Assembly: GCA_963695645.1 (NCBI GenBank)
Contig: CAVOHC010000007.1
Coordinates: forward strand, 248,001-312,000
Source: DATBGO01 sp963695645
Lineage (GTDB): Bacteria; Actinomycetota; Actinomycetes; Streptosporangiales; Streptosporangiaceae
DNA length: 64,000 bases
Direction of reading: 5' to 3'
The position numbers and the translations under genes are program-made. The notes beneath the pieces were generated by a model. That model saw only the letters and a list, made by a program, of their open reading frames with translations, was not told where the DNA came from and made no database searches. The first letter of the stretch is position 1; each line of letters opens with the position of its first letter. This document shows positions 53,268 to 61,863 of this stretch, in pieces.

Positions 53268-54350
53268 ATGTCTATTGCATTCCGACGCGAATCCGGGCTA
53301 GCCGTGCGCCAGCCAGGACAGCCGCATCAGCCCGGCGAGGATGACTCGGCAAACCAGCCCGGTGCGGATAACCCCGCTAGCTCCACGCCACGCAACGGCA
53401 CGGAACTGGGCGGCACGGAACTGGGCGGCACGGAACTGGGCGGCACGGAACTGGGCGGCACGGAACTGGGCGGCACAGCGCTGGACAGCACAGCGCTGGG
53501 CAGCACGGAACTGGGCAGCACGGCGGTCGCCGCGGAGCCAGCCGCCGATCGCCCGGCCACGCAGTCCGCGCTGCCCGGCTACCGCCGGGTGTCCGAGAGC
53601 ATGGCGATCGCGCCAACCATCACGGTCGTGATCCCGGCCATGAACGAGGCACGCAACCTGCCTGATGTCTTCGCCACCCTTCCGGGCTGGATCGATGAAG
53701 TCGTCCTCGTGGACGGCCGCTCGAAGGATGACACCATCGCGGTAGCGCGCCGCCTCCGGCCGGATGTCAAGGTGGTGCTCCAGGGCGGCATCGGCAAGGG
53801 CGACGCGCTGGCCGCCGGGTTCGCCGCGGCCACCGGCGACATCATCGTCGCGATTGACGGTGACGGGTCCACCGACGGGCGCGAGATCGTCAGGTTCGTC
53901 AGCACGCTGCTGGCCGGCGCCGACTTCGTGAAGGGCTCGCGATTCGCCAGTGACGGCGGCAGCGACGACATCACCGCCATCAGGCGTTATGGCAACAGGA
54001 TGCTGAACATCCTGGTCAACAGGCTGTTCCGGACCCAGTACACCGACCTGTGCTACGGCTATAACGCCTTCTGGGCGCGGCACCTGCACAAGCTCGCGCT
54101 GGACAGCCCTGGCTTCGAGGTCGAGGCGCTGATGGGCATCCGGGCTGCCAAGGCGCGGCTGCGGATTCACGAGGTGCCGAGCCACGAGCGCCCGCGGCAG
54201 CACGGGACCAGCAACCTGAGCGCGATCAGCGACGGCCTCCGGATCCTGCGGGTGATCGTGAACGAGAAGGCCAAGGCTGCGCGGCACCGTCGGCCGAAGC
54301 CGTTCATGGCGCCCGCCCGGGTCGCCCGCGACTCCAGGACGCAGCCATGA
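53268..54350 (+). CDS. Glycosyltransferase family 2 with repetitive N-terminal extension
   Basis: A 360-residue GT2 enzyme. Residues ~105-345 are the catalytic domain: ITVVIPAMNEARNLPDVFAT, VVLVDGRSKDDTIAVARRL and IIVAIDGDGSTDGREIVRFV with the metal-binding D-x-D. It resembles dolichyl/polyprenyl-phosphate sugar transferases and related processive enzymes. The N-terminal ~105 residues are low-complexity, dominated by the pentapeptide GTELG repeated five times and then degenerating (GTALD, STALG, STELG). The ATG at 53268 is preceded by GGGGGG. It opens a run of coupled genes, overlapping the next by 4 bp. The sugar is unknown. Confidence 0.85.
   Translation: MSIAFRRESGLAVRQPGQPHQPGEDDSANQPGADNPASSTPRNGTELGGTELGGTELGGTELGGTELGGTALDSTALGSTELGSTAVAAEPAADRPATQSALPGYRRVSESMAIAPTITVVIPAMNEARNLPDVFATLPGWIDEVVLVDGRSKDDTIAVARRLRPDVKVVLQGGIGKGDALAAGFAAATGDIIVAIDGDGSTDGREIVRFVSTLLAGADFVKGSRFASDGGSDDITAIRRYGNRMLNILVNRLFRTQYTDLCYGYNAFWARHLHKLALDSPGFEVEALMGIRAAKARLRIHEVPSHERPRQHGTSNLSAISDGLRILRVIVNEKAKAARHRRPKPFMAPARVARDSRTQP
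53397..53516 (+). repeat. 15-bp in-frame tandem repeat, five perfect plus three degenerate copies
   Basis: GGCACGGAACTGGGC is repeated exactly five times (53397-53471), then three diverged copies follow. It encodes the GTELG pentapeptide in the N-terminal extension of the glycosyltransferase. Confidence 0.95.
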
Positions 54351-55387
54351 GCCGCGAGACCGTCCGGGGGCCCGGTCGCCCGGACGGACGACAGGCCGCG
54401 CGGGCAGCCCGCCCGGAAGTGTCGGTGATCATCTGCGCCTACACCGAACGGCGCTGGAATGACACGCTCGCCGCCGTCGCCTCGGTGGCAGCGCAGAGCC
54501 GCCCGGCCCTGGAGACCATCGTCGTCGTCGACTACAACCCGTCACTCTACGAGCGGCTGAAGGCCGAACTGCCGGACGTCACCGTGGTCAGGAACAACGA
54601 GGCGCCCGGGCTTTCGGGCGGCAAGAACACCGGCATCGCCACCGCGGTCGGCGAGATCGTGGCGTTCCTCGACGATGACGCGGTCGCCTCGGCCGACTGG
54701 CTGAAGTTCCTCGTCGACTCCTACACCGGCGCTGCCGTGATGGGCGTCGGCGGGCAGACGCTGCCGCTATGGGAAACGTCGCGGCCGTCGTGGTTCCCTG
54801 GTGAGTTCGACTGGGTCGTCGGATGCACCTACATCGGCATGTCGGCATCGCCGGCCCCGGTGCGCAATCTGCTCGGCGGGAACGCCTCGTTCAGGCGCGA
54901 GGCGTTCGCGAAGGCCGGCGGCTTCCGCAGCGGTATCGGGAGGTCCGGCCGCGGGCTGCCGGCCGGCGGCGAGGAGACCGAGTTCTGCATCCGGCTCAGG
55001 CAGCGCTCACCCAGCAGCACGCTGCTGTTCGACAACCGCGCCATGATCTGGCATCGGGTGCCCGACGTACGCAGCACGTTCTCCTACTTCCTCACCAGGT
55101 GCTATGCGGAAGGGCTTTCCAAGGCCCTGGTGACAAGCAATGTCGGCATGGCCGAGGGACTGTCGGCCGAACGCGCGCACGCGCTTCGGGCGCTGCCAGC
55201 CGGGGTCAGGCGCGGGCTGGCCGAGGCGGTCCACGGCGACGAATCCGGCCTGGGCCGGGCCGCCGCCATCGTGGCAGGCCTTGCCGCCGCGGTGGCCGGC
55301 TATGGCGTCGGCAGCGCGCGGTCGGCGGTGCGGCGGCTGCCGCGCGCGGGCACCCGGCGCGCACAAGAAAGCCGGGGGGACCGATGA
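54347..55387 (+). CDS. Glycosyltransferase family 2
   Basis: A 346-residue GT2 enzyme: VSVIICAYTERRWNDTLAAV at the N-terminus, IVVVDYNPSLYERLKAELPD, GLSGGKNTGIATAVGEIVAF then LDDDAVASADWLK (D-x-D), and LGGNASFRREAFAKAGGFRS with the GGEETEFCIRLRQR acceptor-side motif. It has a hydrophobic patch near the C-terminus (RAAAIVAGLAAAVAGYGVGS). Coupled by ATGA overlaps to the upstream GT2 and the downstream deacetylase. Related enzymes add sugars to exopolysaccharide or glycopeptidolipid backbones; the sugar here is unknown. Confidence 0.88.
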   Translation: MSRETVRGPGRPDGRQAARAARPEVSVIICAYTERRWNDTLAAVASVAAQSRPALETIVVVDYNPSLYERLKAELPDVTVVRNNEAPGLSGGKNTGIATAVGEIVAFLDDDAVASADWLKFLVDSYTGAAVMGVGGQTLPLWETSRPSWFPGEFDWVVGCTYIGMSASPAPVRNLLGGNASFRREAFAKAGGFRSGIGRSGRGLPAGGEETEFCIRLRQRSPSSTLLFDNRAMIWHRVPDVRSTFSYFLTRCYAEGLSKALVTSNVGMAEGLSAERAHALRALPAGVRRGLAEAVHGDESGLGRAAAIVAGLAAAVAGYGVGSARSAVRRLPRAGTRRAQESRGDR

Positions 55388-56253
55388 ACGGCCTGCGAGG
55401 CGCCAGCCGACCGGCGACCGAGATGCCGCCTGCGGGTGCCGCAAGGGAGCTTATTAACGGGATCCCGGTCCTGATGTATCACCAGATAGCCGACCGGCCC
55501 GAGGCCGCGGACCGGCTCGCCGTCGGCCCGGACGCTTTCGCCGGTCAGCTCGAGCGCCTGGCGGCCGGCGGTTTCAGCACGCTGACCGCGGCGGCTCTTG
55601 CGGCCGCGCTTGACGGCGGGCCCGCGCTGCCTGCGCGGCCGGTCGTGCTCACCTTCGACGACGGGTTCGCCGACTTTCATTCCAGGGCGCTGCCGCTGTT
55701 GCTGCGGTATGGCTTCACCGCGACCGTGTTCGTGACGACGGGCTGGATCGCCGACGCCGACACCGATGCCCGGCGCCCGGCAGCCGGCCGCCCGGGCCTG
55801 ATGCTCAGCTGGAGCCAGATCGCGGAGGCGGCCAGCGCGGGGGTGGAGATCGGCGCGCACAGTCACACTCACCCCGAGCTCGACCAGCTCACCGAAGACA
55901 GGCTGCGGTTCGAGCTGCAGCACAGCAAGGCGCTGCTCGAGGACCGGTTGGGCCTGCCGGTGCCCGGCCTTGCGTACCCGTTCGGCTACTCCAACGCACA
56001 GGTCAGGCGGGCAGCGCGGGATGCCGGACATCAGTACGCCTGCGCCGTCGCCAACACCGCCGTCGGCCCGCACTGGGACGCCATGGCGCTGCCGCGGCTC
56101 ACCGTGCGGCAGTCGACGACACCGCGGGTCTTCGACCAGATCGCAACCGGCCGGGTGCCGCTCATCTTCGTCAAGGACAGGTCGCTCACCAAGGGCTGGT
56201 CAGTGGTGCGACGGGCGCGCGCTGCCTTGGGCGGTGCCAGCCGCAGTGGATAA
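55384..56253 (+). CDS. Polysaccharide deacetylase (NodB-type)
   Basis: A 289-residue carbohydrate esterase family 4 protein that would remove N- or O-acetyl groups from a polysaccharide. NodB motifs: VVLTFDDGFADFHSRALPLL (catalytic Asp and metal Asp), EIGAHSHTHPELDQL (two metal His), LAYPFGYSNAQVRRAARDAG, and late PRLTVRQ. No clear signal peptide. It starts inside the stop of the preceding GT2. The next gene in the operon is the flippase, whose probable original start (GTG 56246) overlaps the 3' end of this gene. Confidence 0.9.
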   Translation: MNGLRGASRPATEMPPAGAARELINGIPVLMYHQIADRPEAADRLAVGPDAFAGQLERLAAGGFSTLTAAALAAALDGGPALPARPVVLTFDDGFADFHSRALPLLLRYGFTATVFVTTGWIADADTDARRPAAGRPGLMLSWSQIAEAASAGVEIGAHSHTHPELDQLTEDRLRFELQHSKALLEDRLGLPVPGLAYPFGYSNAQVRRAARDAGHQYACAVANTAVGPHWDAMALPRLTVRQSTTPRVFDQIATGRVPLIFVKDRSLTKGWSVVRRARAALGGASRSG

Positions 56254-56399
56254 GACGCCGACAGCGACCGCCCCAGTGGCGGGCCGCGAGCTGCCGCCGG
56301 ACGGTCTGGCCGACGGACGGCCCGGTCAGGCATGGGATAAGGCTGGCACGGCTGCGGTCCGGCCCGCCCGGGCTGCGGGTCAGCCCGTCACGGCGCCAG

Positions 56400-56525
56400 G
56401 ACCTGCCTGCCGCGGCGCCAGACCTGCCTGCCGCGGCGCCGGACTTGCCTGCCGCGGCGCCGGACCTGCCTGCCGCGGCGCCGGACCTGCCTGCCGCGGC
56501 GACAGACCTGCCTGCCGCGGCACCG
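56400..56525 (+). repeat. 21-bp in-frame tandem repeat, six copies
   Basis: GACCTGCCTGCCGCGGCGCC plus A or G, six units with few changes. In the flippase frame it encodes DLPAAAP. A single extra G (56399) precedes the first unit and breaks the frame to the likely native start. Confidence 0.95.
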
Positions 56526-57854
56526 GGTGGTGCCGTCGCTGGCCTGTTCCGGCGTTCCATGCGGCTGCGAGAGCACCTGTCGGATCCGCTGTTCCGCAAT
56601 GCCTACGCCCTGATGATCAACACCGGTACAACCGGCCTGCTCGGCCTTGTGTACTGGCTGCTGGCCGCGCGGCATTACGCAGCGGCCGACGTCGGCCGGG
56701 CCTCGGCCGCCTACGCCGCCATGAACCTGCTGGCCGGTATCACCGCGCTCAGCCTGACCGGCGCGCTGGCCCGGTTCATCCCGCAGTCAGGCGGGACCAC
56801 CCGGGCGCTGATCCTGCGCGCCTACGCGGTCAGCGGAGCGGCCTCCCTGGTGATCACCGTCCCATTCCTGCTGACCGTCGGGCACTGGGGATCCTCATAC
56901 TCCGAACTCGGCGGAGTGACTGCCGGGTTCGTGTTCACGGCCGCCGTCGTGGCCTGGGCCATCTTCACGCTGCAGGACGGCGTGCTCATCGGGATCAGGA
57001 GCGCGCCGTGGGTGGCCATCGAGAACGGCGTCTTCGGTGTCATCAAGATCGTCCTGCTGCTCGGGTTCGCCGTGGCCCTGCCGCACCTCGGCATCTACAT
57101 CTCCTGGATGCTGCCGGTGGTCATCTCGCTGCCGCTGGTCAACATGCTGATCTTCAGGCGCCTGATACCCCGGCACGAGAGGCTGGTCGGTCACCGGCAG
57201 CCGCCGACCAACCGGCAGGTCGGCCGGTTCGTGGCCGGTGACTTCACCGGCGCTGTCTGCCTGCTGGCGACCGCGAACCTGGTCCCGATCGTGGTGGCCA
57301 TGCTGGTCACTCCCGGCACCAATGCGTACTTCTACATCGCGTGGACGATCGGGACGACGGTCGACCTGCTGGCCATCAACATGGCCATGTCGCTGACGGT
57401 CGAGAGCGCCTTCCACGCCGCTGCGCTGGCGGCCAACACCAGGACGGCGCTGCGCCGGACCCTGCTCATCCTGGTCCCGATAGCTGCCCTGACGGTGCTG
57501 CTCGCCCCCTGGGGGCTGGGCCTGTTCGGGCCCGGGTACGCGCACTACGGTGCCCCGATCCTGCAGTTGCTGGCGCTCGCGACCCTGCCGAAGGCCCTGA
57601 CCGAGCTGTACTTCGGGGCGCTGCGGGCGCAGAGCCGCACCTCGCGGATCGCGATCGTCCAGGTGATCCGGGCGGTCCTGCTGCTCGGCCTGGCCCTGGT
57701 GCTGACCAGGCTGATGGGAATTGTGGGCGCGGGCGTCGCGGTGCTGGCCAGCCAGCTGATCACGATGATCCTGATCCTGCCGGGCCTGCGCGCCATCCTG
57801 GCCGGCGGCGGGCGGCAGCCCGCGCTTACCGCGGCGGAGGGTGAGCTGAGTTGA
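56445..57854 (+). CDS. Polysaccharide flippase (MATE/Wzx-like), probably frameshifted at its 5' end
   Basis: A polytopic membrane protein with 12-14 hydrophobic segments (ALMINTGTTGLLGLVYWLLA, ...ATLPKALTELYFGALRAQSR...) of the MATE/Wzx type, which would flip a lipid-linked repeat unit across the membrane. From TTG 56445 it has 469 residues, but that codon lies in the 21-bp repeat with no ribosome site. A better N-terminus exists upstream in another frame: GTG 56246, overlapping the deacetylase stop, reads 51 good codons (VDKTPTATAPVAGREL...) to the repeat. Removing one G at 56399 joins both frames into about 535 residues. ATG 56559 is a further internal option. Confidence 0.82.
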   Translation: MPAAAPDLPAAAPDLPAAATDLPAAAPGGAVAGLFRRSMRLREHLSDPLFRNAYALMINTGTTGLLGLVYWLLAARHYAAADVGRASAAYAAMNLLAGITALSLTGALARFIPQSGGTTRALILRAYAVSGAASLVITVPFLLTVGHWGSSYSELGGVTAGFVFTAAVVAWAIFTLQDGVLIGIRSAPWVAIENGVFGVIKIVLLLGFAVALPHLGIYISWMLPVVISLPLVNMLIFRRLIPRHERLVGHRQPPTNRQVGRFVAGDFTGAVCLLATANLVPIVVAMLVTPGTNAYFYIAWTIGTTVDLLAINMAMSLTVESAFHAAALAANTRTALRRTLLILVPIAALTVLLAPWGLGLFGPGYAHYGAPILQLLALATLPKALTELYFGALRAQSRTSRIAIVQVIRAVLLLGLALVLTRLMGIVGAGVAVLASQLITMILILPGLRAILAGGGRQPALTAAEGELS

Positions 57855-60163
57855 GCGTGGACCTCAGGACCCCCAGCCGCAGGCCGCCGGCCGCCGAGGC
57901 CGTTACGGTGCCCGGGCGCGCAGCGGTCCGGCCGCCTGGCCGGGCCGCAGTCCGGCTGCCCGGCCCGGCGGCCGCCAGATTGCCCAGCTGGGCTGCGCCG
58001 ACCGTCATCGGCGTCATCGCCCTGATCGGCCTCGCGCTCTTCGCTGTCCCGCTGCGCCACATCGACCTGGGCCGGATGAGCTCGATCGGCCTGGTTTCGG
58101 TGCTGCCCGCTACCAGCCTCGCCGGGATAGGCCTGCTGGTGCTTGCGTTTGTGCTGGCCCTCGGGCTTGGCAAGGCGAGGCCAGTGTTGCTGGGCGGCAT
58201 GCTGATAGCGATTGTCTTGTGCCTGCACGGGGTCACCTCGGTCATCGAGTCGGCGCCGCGGTTCGCCACCGGCTACCAGATAGCGGGTTTCACCGAGTAC
58301 ATCAGCAGGACCGGGCATAGTGCACCCACCCTTTACGCGTACTTCAGCTGGCCGGGCTTCTTCGCGCTGGTGGCTTTCCTCAAGGCCGTCACTGGCGGCA
58401 GTAACCTCCTGCCCGTGCTGCGGTTCTGGCCGGTCGCCATGGAGCTGGCCTACCTGGTGCCGATCTGGCTCATCTTGCGGAACCTGCGTGCCAGCTGGCG
58501 AGCCAAGTGGTTCGCGGCCCTGCTGTTCACCGTGGGCCTGTGGGTCGGCCAGGACTACTTCTCCCCGCAGTCCTTCGACTACCTGCTGTACCTGCTCTTC
58601 GTGGCGTTCGTGCTGACATGGTTCCGCACCCTGCCGGCACCGCGCCGGCCGGGCCGGGCCGGTGCCAGGCTGAACGGGATCAGGTGGCGGCTGGCCGGCC
58701 GGTTCGAGCCTGGCGAGCTGCCTGCCCGTCCGGCGGGCAACGGCGAGCGGGCGGTGCTGCTCGGCGTGCTCATCGCGATCTTCGCCGCCGCTACGGTGAG
58801 TCATCAGCTCACGCCATTCCTCATGGTCGGCGTGTGCGCCGCGCTGGTCCTGGCCCGCCGCACCACGCTGACCGGCCTGCCGGTGCTGTTCGCCGTGATG
58901 CTGGTCGGCTGGCTCAGCTTCGCCGCGACCGGGTTCTGGTCCGGTCACCTGTCGGAGATCTTCGGTGGTGTCGGCCACCTGGGCGGCAATGTTTCCTCTG
59001 GCGTCAGCGGGCGGCTGGCCGGCGCGTCGCCAGGCCACGAGCTGGTGCTCTACCTGCGGGTGGGTTTCGCCGCGGTGATGCTCGCGCTGGCCGGCCTCGG
59101 CCTGCTGCGCCGCAGGCGCGCTCTCATCGACGACCGCTTCGCCCTGGTGCTGACCTGCGTTCCGTTCCTGGCACTCGGCCTGCAGAACTACGGTGGCGAG
59201 ATCCTGCTGCGCGTCTACATGTTCGCGCTGCCCGCGGCGAGCGTGCTCGTCGCCTACCTCTTCTTCCCCAGTACTGATCCCGCAGCGGCGGCCGGCCGGG
59301 CTGACGTGGCCGCCCAGGCTGCCGCGTCCGCCGAGGCTGACGCGGGCGCCCTGGCTGGCGCCGCTGCGCTGCCCGCGGGATCGAAAGTCGCCAGGGCCGG
59401 CCGGGCCGCGCAACCTGCTCCGCCGGCCCGCCGGTCCTGGCCCAGAGTGCTTGCCGTGGCGGCCGCCGCGGTGTGCGCCATCGCGATGACCGGTGGCTTC
59501 TTCATCGCCAGGTACGGCAACGAGGCGTGGGAGCAGACGCCACGTGGCGAGCTGACCGCCATGAACTACCTGTATGCCCATGACCGGGGCGGCGAACGGC
59601 TGCTCTGGCTGAGCCAGGAGCCACCAGTCGACGTCACGCCGGAGATGCCATGGCAGTACCGGGACATCGAGAAGATCCAGTACACCGGCGTCAAGGCGCC
59701 AGCCAACCCGGCGAAGGTCGGCGGGCTGGTCGCCAAGCTGCGTGCGGCCGGCCCTAACAGCTACGTGATCACTACCCGGACCCAGGAGGCCTACCTCCAG
59801 CAGGTGGCGAGCTATCAGCGCGGCTGGGGCCCGGTGTTCCGCGCGCACATGAGCGCGGCTCCCGGGGTGCGGACAGTCTTCGCGAACCGGGACGCGGCAA
59901 TCTACACGCTGCGCTGGCCGCCAGGCACCACAGGATCGCGGCTGAGCATGAACGCCGCCGGGTCGTCGGCCGCCGCCACCATCTGGACCCCGATCGGCCT
60001 CGCGGTCCTCGGGCTGCTGCTGCTCGTGCTGCTGGCACGGGAGTTCATCCGGGTGTCCGTGCCAGCTGCCGTCAGGTTCATCAGGCCGCTGACCGTCGCG
60101 TCTCTGCCGTTGCTCGTCGCGCTGCTCGTGATCGTAGCCGAGCGATTCGTCGTGCTGTCCTGA
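57851..60163 (+). CDS. Large multi-pass membrane protein, probable GT-C glycosyltransferase or polymerase
   Basis: A 770-residue protein with about 12-13 hydrophobic segments in residues 50-480 and two more at the C-terminus. Between them is an extracytoplasmic domain (LTAMNYLYAHDRGGERLLWL, NSYVITTRTQEAYLQQVASY). The layout resembles GT-C glycosyltransferases or O-antigen polymerase-like proteins. The N-terminal 45 residues are Pro/Ala/Arg-rich with PGRAAVRPPGRAAVRLPG repeats. TTG 57851 overlaps the flippase stop; GTG 57857 is an alternative. Context suggests it polymerises or modifies the flipped repeat unit, which is an inference. Confidence 0.75.
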   Translation: MSVDLRTPSRRPPAAEAVTVPGRAAVRPPGRAAVRLPGPAAARLPSWAAPTVIGVIALIGLALFAVPLRHIDLGRMSSIGLVSVLPATSLAGIGLLVLAFVLALGLGKARPVLLGGMLIAIVLCLHGVTSVIESAPRFATGYQIAGFTEYISRTGHSAPTLYAYFSWPGFFALVAFLKAVTGGSNLLPVLRFWPVAMELAYLVPIWLILRNLRASWRAKWFAALLFTVGLWVGQDYFSPQSFDYLLYLLFVAFVLTWFRTLPAPRRPGRAGARLNGIRWRLAGRFEPGELPARPAGNGERAVLLGVLIAIFAAATVSHQLTPFLMVGVCAALVLARRTTLTGLPVLFAVMLVGWLSFAATGFWSGHLSEIFGGVGHLGGNVSSGVSGRLAGASPGHELVLYLRVGFAAVMLALAGLGLLRRRRALIDDRFALVLTCVPFLALGLQNYGGEILLRVYMFALPAASVLVAYLFFPSTDPAAAAGRADVAAQAAASAEADAGALAGAAALPAGSKVARAGRAAQPAPPARRSWPRVLAVAAAAVCAIAMTGGFFIARYGNEAWEQTPRGELTAMNYLYAHDRGGERLLWLSQEPPVDVTPEMPWQYRDIEKIQYTGVKAPANPAKVGGLVAKLRAAGPNSYVITTRTQEAYLQQVASYQRGWGPVFRAHMSAAPGVRTVFANRDAAIYTLRWPPGTTGSRLSMNAAGSSAAATIWTPIGLAVLGLLLLVLLAREFIRVSVPAAVRFIRPLTVASLPLLVALLVIVAERFVVLS

Positions 60164-60216
60164 CCGCCGCCATTAGCAACCTGGCCCACCGGGGCCAGCA
60201 TCATGAGGAGGTAACC

Positions 60217-61863
60217 GTGAGGACCATCCCGCCGAGCGGCCCGCGCCACCTGCGCGACCGCGCTGGCCTGCTTGGACCCGACGCACCCGGGGCGACCGTG
60301 CCCGTGGACACCGAGGTTCCCGCGCTGATCGTGAAGATCGGGCGGTATCCGTTGCACCACGGCGGCGTCGGTGCCATCAGGACGCTCGGGCGCCTTGGTA
60401 TCCCGGTCTATGCCATCACCGAGGATTCGTTCACCCCCGCCGCCGTGTCGAGGTACTGCCGCGGCTCGTTCGTCTGGCCTACCACTGGCCGGGAGGATCC
60501 GGACCAGCTGGTCGACGGGCTGATGGCGATCGGCGAGAAGCTCGGCCGCCGGACGGTGGCGGTGCCCACCGACGAGGAGGCCGCGGTTCTGCTGGCGGAG
60601 CATGCCAGCCGGCTCTCGGCGCATTTCCTGCTCCCTGATGTGCGGCCAGGCCTGCCCAGAAAGCTGGCCAGCAAGCGGGGGCTCTATGAACTGTGCCGCG
60701 AGCACGGAGTGCCCGCGCCCGCTTCTGCTTTCCCTTCGACGTCGGAGGCACTGGCCGACTTCGCCAGCGCGGCTTCCTTCCCGGTGGTGGCAAAGAATCT
60801 TGAGGCCTGGGTGCGGCGGCAACGGCCGGCGGTCGCTGGCACCACCATTTTCGGCACCGAGCAGGAACTGCTTGCCGCCGCCGAGGACTGGGGCACTGAG
60901 CCAAGCGTGATCCTCCAGGAATACATCCCGCGGGAGCAAGCGCAGGACTGGATCGTCCACCTGTACTGTGACGCGGACTCCAACTGCCTGGTGGAGTTCA
61001 CCGGCATCAAGGTGCGGTCCTGGCCCCCGCACGCCGGGATGACCGCGTGTGCGCGAACGGTGCCCAACCCGGCCCTGGCGCGCGCGGCGGCGCAGTTCTG
61101 CAAGCAGATCGGCTTCAGCGGCATCGCCGACCTTGACTGGCGTCTTGACCTGCGTGATGGCCAGTACAAACTGCTCGACTTCAACCCGAGGGTGGGCGCG
61201 CAGTTCAGGCTCTTCGAGACCGCATCCGGCCTGGATGTCGTCCGTGCCATGCATCTCGATCTCACCGGGCGCCCGGTGCCTGCCAGCCCGCAGGTGAACG
61301 GGCGGAAGCTGATGGTGGAGAACATCGACCCGCTGGCGAAGCTGGCTTACCGAGGCCAGGGCCGCCTGCCAGGCCCGGCGGTGCGGACCGAGCGGGGGCG
61401 GAAGGAACTTGCCTGGCTAGCACCCGACGACCTGCTCCCGTTCGTCGCGATGTCAGCGCGGCTCGCCGGTCCTGCGATAGGGCACTTCAGCCGGACGTGG
61501 CGGTCACGCAAGCTGCGCCGCCGCGCGGCCCGGGAGGCGGCGCAGGACATCGGGACCGGCGGGGAAGGCGACGGCGCCGCGCAGGTTCCTGGCACCGCGC
61601 AGGTTCCTGCCACCGCGCAGGTTCCTGGCACTGCGCAGGTTCCTCCGGGCAGCGCTGGCGCCGCTCAGGTTCACGGCGCCGGGCCAGATCCAGGTTCTCC
61701 CGAGCCCTCGACGGCCAGCGAGCAGCTCAGCCGGGGGGCTGGGACGTCAGCCCGGCACGCCATCGCCGCCTCGGCGGTGGGTATCAGCGAGATTGCCCTG
61801 GTCCCCATGACGGCCACCAGGCCGCCCACGTTGGCCGGGCAGCGAAGGGAAGGTGCGTCATGA
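60217..61863 (+). CDS. ATP-grasp family carboxylate-amine ligase
   Basis: A 548-residue protein. Residues ~35-400 form an ATP-grasp fold: ALIVKIGRYPLHHGGVGAIR, SKRGLYELCREHGVPAPASA, VILQEYIPREQAQDWIVHLY and DLRDGQYKLLDFNPRVGAQF with the Mg-binding Asp/Asn. Such enzymes join an amine to a carboxylate using ATP; here an aminoacyl or peptide group might be added to a sugar acid, which is a guess. The last ~130 residues are low-complexity, including AQVPGT repeats. GTG 60217 follows GAGGAGG. The next gene (FAD oxidoreductase) overlaps its stop. Confidence 0.83.
   Translation: MRTIPPSGPRHLRDRAGLLGPDAPGATVPVDTEVPALIVKIGRYPLHHGGVGAIRTLGRLGIPVYAITEDSFTPAAVSRYCRGSFVWPTTGREDPDQLVDGLMAIGEKLGRRTVAVPTDEEAAVLLAEHASRLSAHFLLPDVRPGLPRKLASKRGLYELCREHGVPAPASAFPSTSEALADFASAASFPVVAKNLEAWVRRQRPAVAGTTIFGTEQELLAAAEDWGTEPSVILQEYIPREQAQDWIVHLYCDADSNCLVEFTGIKVRSWPPHAGMTACARTVPNPALARAAAQFCKQIGFSGIADLDWRLDLRDGQYKLLDFNPRVGAQFRLFETASGLDVVRAMHLDLTGRPVPASPQVNGRKLMVENIDPLAKLAYRGQGRLPGPAVRTERGRKELAWLAPDDLLPFVAMSARLAGPAIGHFSRTWRSRKLRRRAAREAAQDIGTGGEGDGAAQVPGTAQVPATAQVPGTAQVPPGSAGAAQVHGAGPDPGSPEPSTASEQLSRGAGTSARHAIAASAVGISEIALVPMTATRPPTLAGQRREGAS
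61579..61646 (+). repeat. 18-bp in-frame tandem repeat, nearly four copies
   Basis: GCGCAGGTTCCTGGCACC is repeated at 61579, 61597, 61615 and partially 61633. It encodes AQVPGT/AQVPAT/AQVPGT/AQVPP in the C-terminal tail of the ATP-grasp protein. Confidence 0.92.

Noticed and set aside
55970..57241. Frame of 423 codons overlapping the deacetylase and flippase
   Set aside because: Its parts are not one gene. Its 5' part is a shadow of the deacetylase, 56246-56398 is probably the true flippase N-terminus, and the remainder is Arg/Gly/Ala-rich shadow of the flippase.
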